Source: Anaerolineae bacterium
GTDB taxonomy: Bacteria > Chloroflexota > Anaerolineae > Aggregatilineales > Aggregatilineaceae
DNA: 64,000 nt
Assembly: GCA_016926875.1 (NCBI GenBank)
Contig: JAFGNU010000009.1
Coordinates: 1-64,000, forward strand
Direction: 5' to 3'
Shown one piece after another: positions 53,908-63,809 of this stretch. The first letter of the stretch is position 1. Each line of letters begins with the position of its first letter. The position numbers and the translations under genes were made by a program. The notes under the pieces are model-generated. The model saw nothing but the letters and a program-made list of their open reading frames with translations. It did no database searches and was not told where the DNA came from.

Positions 53908-54480
53908 ATGTCGAAGCAGGTATGCGAAAACTGCGGGCGTTCGAACGCAGAAAACGAGCTGTACTGCATCTCGTGCGGGCATATATTGCTCGCCGGGCTG
54001 AAAGCGCTTGCAATTCCAACCCAGCACCTGCAGGACGGCCAGTTTCTTGAGCCGCAGCTTTGCTGGGGCACCGCCTATTTTGGCGATCAAAGCGTGCTTC
54101 GCATTCGTATTCATCACACCGGCCAATGGATTCAGACGCCGTATAGAATCGAATGTATATTGGGACGTGCTGCCGGAGACTATATACCCGACGTTGACCT
54201 GACACCCTATGGGGCGGTCAAACTGGGGGTTTCACGGAAGCATGTGAAGCTGATCCGCCAGAGCGCAACGGTCATGGTCCAGGACCTCGGCAGCATCAAC
54301 GGCACCTTTCTCAACGGTGACAAGCTCGTATCGCACCAGCCGCGCGTGCTGCGCAACGCCGACGAGCTATGCCTGGGCCGCATGGTGCTGCGTATCTCGT
54401 TTTCCGATACGCCCACCCCACCCCCCAGCCGACTCAATATCCCATCCACACCGCCAGACTCGCCCCCCACAACCGATTGA
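53908..54480 (+). CDS. Zinc-ribbon plus FHA-domain protein
   Basis: 190 residues. An N-terminal four-cysteine ribbon (CENCG, then CISCGH) at 6-25 is followed by a linker and an FHA domain: ILGRAAGDYIPDVDLTPYG, the phosphothreonine-binding SRKHVKL and NGTFLNG. FHA domains bind phosphothreonine partners. A Pro-rich tail ends the protein. The gene starts 4 bases after the acyltransferase stop. The cognate kinase is not in the window. Confidence 0.87.
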   Translation: MSKQVCENCGRSNAENELYCISCGHILLAGLKALAIPTQHLQDGQFLEPQLCWGTAYFGDQSVLRIRIHHTGQWIQTPYRIECILGRAAGDYIPDVDLTPYGAVKLGVSRKHVKLIRQSATVMVQDLGSINGTFLNGDKLVSHQPRVLRNADELCLGRMVLRISFSDTPTPPPSRLNIPSTPPDSPPTTD

Positions 54481-54498
54481 CCGACGCGGGCGTCTGGC

Positions 54499-55878
54499 TC
54501 AGCCCCGGCGGGACCGCTTGCGCTCGCGGATGCTCAGCCGGATCGGCGTGCCGGTGAAGGGATATACGCGGCGAATCTGGTTTTCCAGGTAGCGCTCATA
54601 CGTGAAGTGCAGCAGCTCCGTGTCGTTGACATGCAGCAGGAAAGTTGGCGGATCAACGCGCACCTGCTGCGCCAGATAAATCTTGAGCGGGCGCGGCTGC
54701 TTGGTTTGCGGCGCGTGACGCAGCATGGCATCCCGGATGATGCGGTTAAGCTCGCTGGTTGGGATACGCACCATGCGCTCTTCCTGCACGCGGACGGCGG
54801 CCTCGATCACGGTGTGAATGCGCTGGCCGGTCAGGGCGCTGATGAACAGCACCGGCACATAGGGCATAAACGCCAGATCGCGCCGGATCTCGTCCATGTA
54901 TTCGTTGATGGTGTGCGTGTCTTTCTCGATGGCGTCCCACTTGTTGACTACGATCACGGCGCTTTTTAGCTCGTCGCGGATCATCCCGGCGACATGCGCG
55001 TCTTGCTGGGTAACGCCGTCCGTCGCATCGATCAGCAGCAGCGCCACGTCAGACCGCTGGATCGCTTTGAGCGCGCGTAGCACGCTGTATTTCTCCACGC
55101 CGGGCGCGATCTTGCCCCGCCGCCGGATGCCCGCCGTATCGATCAGCGTGATCGGCATCCCTTCCCACGTAACAGGCGTATCCAGCGCGTCGCGCGTCGT
55201 CCCGGCCACCGGGCTGACGATGGCGCGGTCCTGGCCGATCAGCTTATTCAGCAGCGAGCTTTTGCCGACGTTGGGCCGCCCGACGATAGCGATCTTGATC
55301 GTCTCGTCGTCGTCCGCGTCGTAATCTTCGGCGGGCGCGAAGGGCAGCGCCTCGACCACCGCGTCCAGCAGGTCGCCGGTGCCGGTGCCGTGCAGCGCCG
55401 AGATCGGAAATACTTCACCCATCCCTAACCCGTAGAATTCGAAGGTATCAGCACGGCGGGCGGCGTTATCGGCCTTGTTGGCGGCCAGCACAACCGGCTT
55501 ATCCGTGCGGCGCAGGATGTCCGCGACCTCTTCATCGGCGGCGGTGATGCCCTGGATGGCATCGACCACCATCACGATCACGTCCGCCTCTTCGATGGCA
55601 ACCAGCGCCTGGGCGCGGATCAAGGGCACAAAATCGCGGCTGCCCTCTTCCAGCGGGCTGGCCTCGCCGGGCGCGCGGCGCGGCTGGTAGACTTCCAGGC
55701 CGCCAGTATCGACCACGCTGAAGACAACACCGTTCCACTCGGCATCATCAACCAGCCGGTCGCGGGTGGTGCCGGGGACTTCGGAGACAACAGCTTTGCG
55801 CTTCCCCACCAGCCGGTTAAACAGCGCCGATTTGCCAACGTTAGGACGCCCTACCAGGGCAACAAGTGGTTTTTTCAT
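54499..55878 (-). CDS. der: Ribosome-associated GTPase Der (EngA)
   Basis: 459 residues with two GTPase domains in tandem and a KH-like end, the Der layout. Domain 1: GRPNVGKSALFN, DTGG and NKAD. Domain 2: GRPNVGKSSLLN, DTAGI and NKWD. The C-terminal part contains the KH-like region (PRPLKIYLAQQVRVDPPTF). Der acts in assembly of the large ribosomal subunit. ATG 55878 gives the usual length and start (MKKPLVALVGRPNVGKS); an ATG six codons earlier is also possible. It is convergent with the FHA gene, 18 bases apart. Confidence 0.95.
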   Translation of the reverse strand: MKKPLVALVGRPNVGKSALFNRLVGKRKAVVSEVPGTTRDRLVDDAEWNGVVFSVVDTGGLEVYQPRRAPGEASPLEEGSRDFVPLIRAQALVAIEEADVIVMVVDAIQGITAADEEVADILRRTDKPVVLAANKADNAARRADTFEFYGLGMGEVFPISALHGTGTGDLLDAVVEALPFAPAEDYDADDDETIKIAIVGRPNVGKSSLLNKLIGQDRAIVSPVAGTTRDALDTPVTWEGMPITLIDTAGIRRRGKIAPGVEKYSVLRALKAIQRSDVALLLIDATDGVTQQDAHVAGMIRDELKSAVIVVNKWDAIEKDTHTINEYMDEIRRDLAFMPYVPVLFISALTGQRIHTVIEAAVRVQEERMVRIPTSELNRIIRDAMLRHAPQTKQPRPLKIYLAQQVRVDPPTFLLHVNDTELLHFTYERYLENQIRRVYPFTGTPIRLSIRERKRSRRG

Positions 55879-55959
55879 GCGGTTTGCCAGTGTCATAGAT
55901 GATCGAGTGTGCGTGCAGGGCGTCATGTTAGTTTTATTGCAGATGCGCTGGTCTGTCTG

Positions 55960-56107
55960 TTGGCCTCACCCCCCGGCCCCCTCTCCCTTAGAAATAGAGA
56001 GGGGGAGCAAAGCTGCAAGCATGTGTGGTCCGCTGTACAACTCCCCTTTTCCCCTCTATAGCTCTGTGGAGAGGGGAGATGAGGCTGGGGGAAAAGGGGT
56101 GAGGCCA
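55960..56107. repeat. Dispersed palindromic repeat, copy 2 (long form)
   Basis: TTGGCCTCACCCCC at the left and GGGGTGAGGCCA at the right form inverted ends, as in the 7032 copy. Between them are two GC-rich inner stems (CCCTCTC...GAGAGGG and CTCCCC...GGGGAG). It fills much of the gap between der and the glmS leader. Confidence 0.6.
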
Positions 56108-56334
56108 TTTCAAGCCATGATCTGACGCATCAGTGATCAAACTAGCACAAGGCCCTTGTAGATTCTATCAAATCCGCGCAGGCATGAGAAGGCTGAGTAC
56201 AGCCAGACCACCGGCGGCTGGCGTGCGGCGCGATCCAGAATTCGCACACTCCACACCTGATCGAGTATACTGCTGCACATCCGAGGACCTGTTCACCAGG
56301 AGGCGCAGACTCAATTCAACGAGGGTGTAGACCG

Positions 56335-56550
56335 GCGCAAGGCCCTGCATAACCGCAGGGAAACGAGGTGGCGGTTTCTCATCTCGCGATGAGACTAACC
56401 CCGCTCCAGCGGGGGAAAATCGACAGATCTGCGGATGCCGCCAGGGCGTTACACTACCGCCCTTGCTCAACCCCTCCCAACCTAAGCCGCGCCACAAAGA
56501 CCACGGGCAACTGTGGGACAGACCGTGCGGCAGTAGTGATCACGACCGGA
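56335..56550 (+). ncRNA. glmS ribozyme (self-cleaving riboswitch)
   Basis: The leader of glmS contains the conserved glmS ribozyme core: GCGC at the cleavage site (cut expected before 56335), ACGAGGTGGCGG, an ATCGA stretch, then CTGCGGATGCCGCC, and the P3 stem AGGGCG...CGCCCT; a further stem (GCCGCGC...GTGCGGC) corresponds to P4. Glucosamine-6-phosphate, the product of GlmS, acts as cofactor and triggers cleavage of the mRNA, so the enzyme is product-controlled. The 3' limit is approximate. The part from 55879 to 56334 otherwise holds only the palindromic repeat. Confidence 0.87.
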
Positions 56551-56665
56551 TCATTCAGATTCGTACATACTGTCTGCCAGCAGGATGCTGCGTGCTGCCT
56601 GGGCAATAGGTGCCCCTGTGGCGGCGCGAACCTGCCTGCTGCAACCCATCAAGGGAGGATTTACC

Positions 56666-58507
<1,842 letters not shown>

Positions 58508-58538
58508 CGCACACGCCAGATGTAACACACCGATCAAC

Positions 58539-58566
58539 CGGGGCGTGCTCGTGTGGGCGCGCCCCG
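58539..58566. terminator. Hairpin between glmS and convergent gene
   Basis: CGGGGCG (58539-58545) pairs with CGCCCCG (58560-58566) between the glmS stop and the minus-strand gene end at 58569. No T-run. Confidence 0.45.
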
Positions 58567-58568
58567 AT

Positions 58569-59672
58569 CTATGAGTTCAGATCTACCGTTTCACTAGCAT
58601 CATATGTGGTTTTGAAACGACTGATGACACTATCGTAGTTTGAAGAGTTGACGCTCGTTATTTCATGGCTTTTTTCGCCTGAGGAAGCGCGTTTTTCGGA
58701 AATTGCATATAGAGCAACCTTGTTGTGGCTATTTAGCGTATAAAGTTCTGTGCGAATCAGGAAGGTTGGATCAGGACACAGGGGTATTTCTACAGGCACT
58801 TCTACCCGTATTGTATTATTGTGGAAATCATACCAATCACCTGGAAAAACAACATTCCCCTGGTTTGATCCCCATCTCAGGTTAACCGATTGAGCACGTG
58901 GGCGAAAATCTAATTCAGGTAATTCAGGAATGAAAGCGTTTCGGTTAATCGCCGAAGCCGGGACGATAGCAGCTAGTTTTTGCCACAATTTTGCTGGATA
59001 TGCGATGCTCAATTTGAGCATTCCATACTCTGAAGCCAGAAAATTTGTGCTGGTGACCGCTAGATAGAGGTTTAGCCCATACCACGCCCGTTTGCCAGGA
59101 ACAGGATCAATTGAATGAATCCTTATGCGTAAATCCAGATCAGCACCACGCATTCTGTTCATTACGTCGTCAATCTCATAACGCTCCATGAGCCTAACTT
59201 GGTTGCCTACGCGCTTGTAATGTCGGTAATCTCTGGCCATGTATGCTCGTTGTCCGGGTGGTACGCCAATCACGAGATACCAACCTGGGTTATTATCATT
59301 TTCCAGAACAGTGTAGGCATATACCGTAGGTGGGGGTTGGATGTGATCACGTAGCCACTGCGTGATTTTCTCAGGTGTGATTTCGATTTTGTCTTCCCGT
59401 CTGAATGCATACTTACGATCCAGTTCTTTAGCCCGGCTGTTGCTTTCACGAATACCATATATGAGGGTTCCCCCTGCTGAATTCAACAAAGCGCTAACAT
59501 CTTTAGTTAGCTCATCAATGATCGTATCTCTTGTTCGTTCCCGTCCGTTTTTCATCCGGGATCCAACGCGCAGTTCATTGCATGATTTGAACTCCAGTGT
59601 GACAGATTCTTCCCTTCGTTCATCACACATCTGCTGTAGATCGTCAAGTGTAAGCTGAGGGTTGGTATTCAT
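58569..59672 (-). CDS. AlbA_2/Schlafen-like DNA-binding domain protein
   Basis: 367 residues. The N-terminal about 190 residues are an AlbA_2 domain: SVTLEFKSCNELR, DVSALLNSAGGTLIYGI and YMARDYRHYKRVGNQVRLM match the family pattern. The C-terminal half, mostly beta, is not recognised and has no helicase or ATPase motif. AlbA_2 proteins occur in regulators and in some phage-defence systems. The gene is AT-rich compared with glmS and other neighbours and stands alone, which suggests transfer. Confidence 0.75.
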   Translation of the reverse strand: MNTNPQLTLDDLQQMCDERREESVTLEFKSCNELRVGSRMKNGRERTRDTIIDELTKDVSALLNSAGGTLIYGIRESNSRAKELDRKYAFRREDKIEITPEKITQWLRDHIQPPPTVYAYTVLENDNNPGWYLVIGVPPGQRAYMARDYRHYKRVGNQVRLMERYEIDDVMNRMRGADLDLRIRIHSIDPVPGKRAWYGLNLYLAVTSTNFLASEYGMLKLSIAYPAKLWQKLAAIVPASAINRNAFIPELPELDFRPRAQSVNLRWGSNQGNVVFPGDWYDFHNNTIRVEVPVEIPLCPDPTFLIRTELYTLNSHNKVALYAISEKRASSGEKSHEITSVNSSNYDSVISRFKTTYDASETVDLNS

Positions 59673-59846
59673 ATCGGTAGCCTATCATACATTTTCACTT
59701 ATGAGAGATAGTTAATAGTAGCATGTGAATTGGATGGCTGCCAGAAATTTTGAGGTTATCACATGTCTTGTATAACCATAGCCGGGCGGTGCGGCTACCT
59801 GTATAATCGCGGCATGGTCACAAACACGAAAGGAAATCACACACTG

Positions 59847-60581
59847 ATGTATGGTGGGCACATCCCCGGCCCGTGCGAATGGGTGACGATACCGGGCGGC
59901 AGGACAACGCTGAAACCGGGCGGGTACCTGGCCGAGCCGACCGATTTTGCCGTCGCAGCCTTTACCATTGCCCGCTACCCGGTCACCAACCGGCAGTACG
60001 CGGCCTTTATCGAGGCGGCAGGCTATGCCAACCGGGTATGGTGGACCGATCCCGGCTGGGCGATCAAGGAGCAGAAAGGTTGGTCAGCGCCCCGCTTCTG
60101 GGAAAGCGGCGGTTATATGGGCGCTGACTGCCCGGTGATCGCTGTCTCATGGTACGAAGCAATCGCGTTTTGCCGCTGGTTGAGTGACGCATCCGGCCAA
60201 TCGATCAGTCTGCCGACCGAACAGCAGTGGCAGCGCGCCGCGCAGGGGGATGATGGGCGCGAGTTCCCCTGGGGGAATGAAACACCGCACGAATTGTTGT
60301 GCAACTGGAACCGCGATGTGAACCGGACATCACCTGTCACGCGCTATCCCGATGGCGCCAGCCCATACGGTGTCATGGATATGAGCGGCAACGTGTGGGA
60401 ATGGTGCCTGACCGGCTGGGAAAGCGGGACCACCAGCCTGGACAGCAGCGAACGGCGCGTAGCACGGGGCGGCTGCTGGATCAACGACAGCCCGTTAACG
60501 CTGCGCGTGACTCTACGCGACGGACCTTATCCGGTGGATGCGTACAATCTGTGCGGGTTTCGCTGTGTACGCGCTGATTGA
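59847..60581 (+). CDS. Formylglycine-generating-enzyme-like (SUMF1) protein
   Basis: About 244 residues with the FGE-sulfatase fold: WVTIPGGRTTL, IARYPVTNRQYAAFIEAAGY, CPVIAVSWYEAIAFCRWLS, LPTEQQWQRAA, FPWGN, NVWEW and ARGGCW. The Cys in ARGGCW is one of the two positions used by true FGE enzymes. Family members modify sulfatases or act as other oxidases or binding proteins. No sulfatase gene is in the window. ATG 59847 is used; 59814 is also possible, but a TATAAT at 59802-59807 would leave it outside the message. Confidence 0.82.
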   Translation: MYGGHIPGPCEWVTIPGGRTTLKPGGYLAEPTDFAVAAFTIARYPVTNRQYAAFIEAAGYANRVWWTDPGWAIKEQKGWSAPRFWESGGYMGADCPVIAVSWYEAIAFCRWLSDASGQSISLPTEQQWQRAAQGDDGREFPWGNETPHELLCNWNRDVNRTSPVTRYPDGASPYGVMDMSGNVWEWCLTGWESGTTSLDSSERRVARGGCWINDSPLTLRVTLRDGPYPVDAYNLCGFRCVRAD

Positions 60582-60687
60582 GAACACCGCGTCCCCCGAT
60601 CAAAAACGGCTTGCTATTGCCTGACCCGATCCTGGATAATGGGACGCTGTTGTATGGCGATCATCTTTTACTCGAAAGGACAGGACC

Positions 60688-61545
60688 GTGAGACGATCTG
60701 TATGGGTTGTATGGGTGGCTGTAGTCCTCCTGGGGATGTTACTGGCCGGGTCGCTGGCAGCACAAGCCGCCGCGCCGACTCTCGCTGCTACCCCCACACC
60801 TTCCGCTTCTCCGCAGCCACGGATCGAACTTGATGATGAGTTGTGGCTGCGACCGGTTGCCGACGGGGTCTTTATCGTTACCCATGCGTTTCCCTGGGCC
60901 GCCAATTCGCTGATCGTCGAGATGGCGGACGACACAATCGTGCTGGTGGACACTCCCTACACCGCAGAAGCAACGGCGCAGGTGATCGCCTGGATTACAG
61001 CGGAATTCGGGAAGCGTGAGATCGTGGCGATCAATACCGGGTTCCATGTTGATAACCTCGGCGGCAATGCTTACCTGGCAGAGCAGGGTATCCCGATCTA
61101 CGGTTCCGACCTGACCGTGCAGATGCTTGATGAGCGCGGCGAACAATCGCGGGCGCTGACCCTGGAATGGCTGCAAGCACCGGCAGACAAGCGGTATTAT
61201 GACGGGCACCGGGACGTCTTGTTCATCGCCCCAACGGAGGTCTTCGCGGCAGAAGACGGCCTCGAACTGGATTTTGGCGGCGAACGCCTGCAAGTCTACT
61301 ATCCCGGTCCAACCCATGCCCCTGACAACATGGTTGTGTTTTTCCCGGAACACCGGCTGATGTTTGGCGGATGCATGATTATAGGCGGCGACAAGCTCGG
61401 CAATACCGCCGACGCAGACCTGGAGGCGTGGCCGGATTCAGTCCGCAAATTAGCTCGGTTTGAGTTTGATATACTGGTGCCAGGGCATGGTGATCGCTTT
61501 GACCCTGAGTTACTCGATCACACCCTTGATCTGCTAACATCCTGA
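60688..61545 (+). CDS. B1-like metallo-beta-lactamase-fold protein
   Basis: 285 residues from a GTG behind AAAGGA, with a signal peptide (about 1-28). The similarity to subclass B1 beta-lactamases is strong late in the protein: GPTHAPDNMVVFFP (His210), MFGGCM (Cys229), LGNTADADLEAWPDSV and LVPGHG (His267). The first zinc motif is INTGFHVDNLGGN: His120 and Asp122 are present, but the first His of the H-x-H-x-D motif is Gly118. So it has a complete second zinc site and an altered first one. Whether it hydrolyses beta-lactams is open. Confidence 0.85.
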   Translation: MRRSVWVVWVAVVLLGMLLAGSLAAQAAAPTLAATPTPSASPQPRIELDDELWLRPVADGVFIVTHAFPWAANSLIVEMADDTIVLVDTPYTAEATAQVIAWITAEFGKREIVAINTGFHVDNLGGNAYLAEQGIPIYGSDLTVQMLDERGEQSRALTLEWLQAPADKRYYDGHRDVLFIAPTEVFAAEDGLELDFGGERLQVYYPGPTHAPDNMVVFFPEHRLMFGGCMIIGGDKLGNTADADLEAWPDSVRKLARFEFDILVPGHGDRFDPELLDHTLDLLTS

Positions 61546-61616
61546 TATGCTACAGCGGGGCGCAGCCCGCGCTGCCAGTGCTTGCACACCGCAAGAGGGT
61601 ATGAGTTCGAAGTATA

Positions 61617-61790
61617 ATGATGATGATGACAGGTGCGAAGCTGGCCGGACATACTGGGCAGCCGTTTACACACCTGGGGTTTGAACTGCTGCTGACCAGG
61701 ATCAGGCGGGTGCTATCAGGGAGCGGCTCGATCTCGCTGATTTTGATCGATTCTGGCGACATTCCGGCCTGTCAGCGTGAGGCGGTCTGA
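61617..61790 (+). CDS. Possible small coupled protein (57 aa)
   Basis: Three in-frame ATG codons (61617, 61620, 61623) open a frame that stops at TGA 61788-61790 and overlaps the next gene's ATG by one base (TGATG), a hallmark of coupled genes. The protein starts MMMTGAKLAGHTGQPFTHLG and has no known motif. No ribosome binding site is visible, and TATAAT at 61613-61618 suggests the message may start inside it. Evidence is therefore mixed. Confidence 0.3.
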   Translation: MMMMTGAKLAGHTGQPFTHLGFELLLTRIRRVLSGSGSISLILIDSGDIPACQREAV

Positions 61791-62536
61791 TGTACGAACA
61801 ACACGAACTGTGCCAGAAGCCGGACGACGAGCACATGTCGATCTGGCACTACATGAGCTTTGCCAAGTTTGTGTCGGTGCTGTCCAAGCAGGCGCTGTTT
61901 TTCACCAAGGGACGCCGCTTATTGGAGGGCGACCCGTATGAAGGAGCGTTTCCTAAGGATCACGAGGCTGTTTATACGCGGCGCCTGTTTGAGGACCACC
62001 TGCACCACAACGACATCATCGCCGTGAACTGCTGGCACATGAACCCGCATGAATCGGTCGCCATGTGGAAAATGTACTCCGAAGGCGAGGAAGGCGTGGC
62101 GATCCGCTCGACCTTCGACCGCCTGACCACCAGCTTTGACGATACCAACCAGCCCGTGTTTATCGGCAAGATACAGTACATCGACTACGATATGGAGTCC
62201 TTCCGGCCCGATTCCAGGGACGACATGCTGATCTACCTGCTGCACAAGCGGCCCTGTTTTGAATACGAGCAGGAACTAAGGGCGCTGGTCTTCGCACGCC
62301 CAACGCTGTCTCCCGGCAACACGCAGCAGCCAACCAACGCGCCCGACTGTCAAGGCGTCGAGTCAACCAACGATGGCGCATACATCGCGGTCAGCCTGGA
62401 AAAGCTGGTGGACCGGGTGTATACGTCGCCCATCTGCCAGCCCTGGTTTACCGAGCTGGTCAAGTCGGTGATGGGCAAATACGGCCTGGAAAAAAACGTC
62501 GTGCAGTCCAAGCTGTTCGAAACGCCGTTGTATTAG
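61790..62536 (+). CDS. DUF2971-family protein
   Basis: 248 residues with the DUF2971 hallmarks: IWHYMSFAKFVSVLSKQALFF near the start, LLEGDPYEGAF, CWHMNPHESVAMWKMYSEG and the C-terminal CFEYEQELRALVF. Function is unknown; related proteins occur singly and near defence genes. It may be translationally coupled to the preceding small frame. Confidence 0.85.
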   Translation: MYEQHELCQKPDDEHMSIWHYMSFAKFVSVLSKQALFFTKGRRLLEGDPYEGAFPKDHEAVYTRRLFEDHLHHNDIIAVNCWHMNPHESVAMWKMYSEGEEGVAIRSTFDRLTTSFDDTNQPVFIGKIQYIDYDMESFRPDSRDDMLIYLLHKRPCFEYEQELRALVFARPTLSPGNTQQPTNAPDCQGVESTNDGAYIAVSLEKLVDRVYTSPICQPWFTELVKSVMGKYGLEKNVVQSKLFETPLY

Positions 62537-62550
62537 CCGCGCGCCGGATA

Positions 62551-63732
62551 CTACCAGCTTCCCCCTGCCCCGCCGCCGCTTGAACTACCGCCGCCAAACG
62601 ACCCGCCGCTTGAACTGCTGCTTGATCCACCGCCAGAACTGCTTGAACTGGTGCGCGTCAGTTGGGGCACGGTGACGATCTGCTCGTCGTGATATTTGCA
62701 GTGCCTGCAATTTCTGGTGATCTTGTCCTGGCCGGTTGACGTGTATGTTGGCGCAACCAGCCGCTCAGTGCGAACGCCAAGCGTCCGGTAGCCGCAGCCT
62801 GGGCACCGCCGGTAGCGGGATAGCCAGGCCTGGTAGGGGAGCAGCTTGTGATTACCGCAGTTGGGACACTTCCACACGTCATAATCGACCGAGCGCAGCA
62901 TTTCCTCCAGCTTCTGGCCGGATTCCAGATACATATCGTCGGCGGTTTCATCCAGGCGGTTCATTAATGTGCCGCAGCCCGGACAGCGGCGCCGACGGTA
63001 GCGCCGCAGCCGCTGCACGCCGACTGCTCCTGCGCCCAGGACACCCAGCGCGCCCCCGCCGATGAGCGCCGGTTCGAGAATGCCCCCGCCGCCGGTATCG
63101 GTCTGCGTGGACGTGTAGGTGCTGCTGCTGGTACCCGTCCGCGTGGACGTATAGGCGCTGGTGGGCGCCATCGACTCGCCGAGGTCCGGCGGCCACTCGC
63201 CGGTCAGGACTTGGATCACGCCCCGCACGCCCTGGTAAATACCCCGGCTGTAGTTGCTTTGCCTGAAGTAGCTCAGCATCAGCTCATCAACCACCGTTTG
63301 CATTTTGTCGTTGTATTCTTCCCCATACCCGGCGCCCAGCGCGATCCAGACCTGGCGGTCGTTGACGGCGACCAGGATCAACACGCCGTTATTGAACTCT
63401 TTACTGCCGACACCCCACGAGTTAAACAGGCCGGTGGCGAAAGACCGGATCGTTTCGTGGTTCCCCCCGTAATCGTGAAACGAGCCGGTGGTTACCACAA
63501 CGGCCTCGATGCCGGTATCGCGCTTCAAATCCATTAACAGGGTCCGGATGTTAGCGGCGTCTTCGTCGGTCAGCAGCCCGGCAAAATCGTTGATATACAG
63601 GTCTATGTAATCCGGGTAGCCATCCTGCGCATGGCTCAGCGTGCCGCTCAGGATAGTCAGCAGCAGGACCAGGCAAACGGCGGCGATCCGGTGTGCGCAG
63701 CGTGGCTGGATGTGATAAAGCAGGTGTCTCAT
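62551..63732 (-). CDS. TPM-domain secreted/anchored protein with zinc ribbons
   Basis: 393 residues: signal peptide (about 1-36), a TPM domain at about 40-180 (INDFAGLLTDEDAANIRTLL, NNGVLILVAVNDRQVWIALG, GYGEEYND), a Ser/Thr linker, one membrane helix (LIGGGALGVLGAGAVGV), then cytosolic C-x2-C pairs (CPGCG, CPNCG, CPGCG, CRHC) and a Gly/Ser-rich tail ending GGAGGSW. The TPM domain with a Gly/Ser tail matches YgcG-like proteins of photosystem-assembly type (TLP18.3/Psb32). Role in bacteria is unclear. AGGAGG precedes the ATG. Confidence 0.85.
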   Translation of the reverse strand: MRHLLYHIQPRCAHRIAAVCLVLLLTILSGTLSHAQDGYPDYIDLYINDFAGLLTDEDAANIRTLLMDLKRDTGIEAVVVTTGSFHDYGGNHETIRSFATGLFNSWGVGSKEFNNGVLILVAVNDRQVWIALGAGYGEEYNDKMQTVVDELMLSYFRQSNYSRGIYQGVRGVIQVLTGEWPPDLGESMAPTSAYTSTRTGTSSSTYTSTQTDTGGGGILEPALIGGGALGVLGAGAVGVQRLRRYRRRRCPGCGTLMNRLDETADDMYLESGQKLEEMLRSVDYDVWKCPNCGNHKLLPYQAWLSRYRRCPGCGYRTLGVRTERLVAPTYTSTGQDKITRNCRHCKYHDEQIVTVPQLTRTSSSSSGGGSSSSSSGGSFGGGSSSGGGAGGSW

Positions 63733-63809
63733 CGGCAGTGCCTCCTGATGTGCGATAATTGATAGTAACCGCCCGCGTCAATGCATGCGGCGTGAAAGGA
63801 GGAACGAAC

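Noticed and set aside
56113-56334. Region between the palindromic repeat and the glmS ribozyme
   Set aside because: Short frames exist on both strands but none has a ribosome binding site; a TATACT at 56266-56271 may be a -10 box but lacks a matching -35, so no promoter is called.
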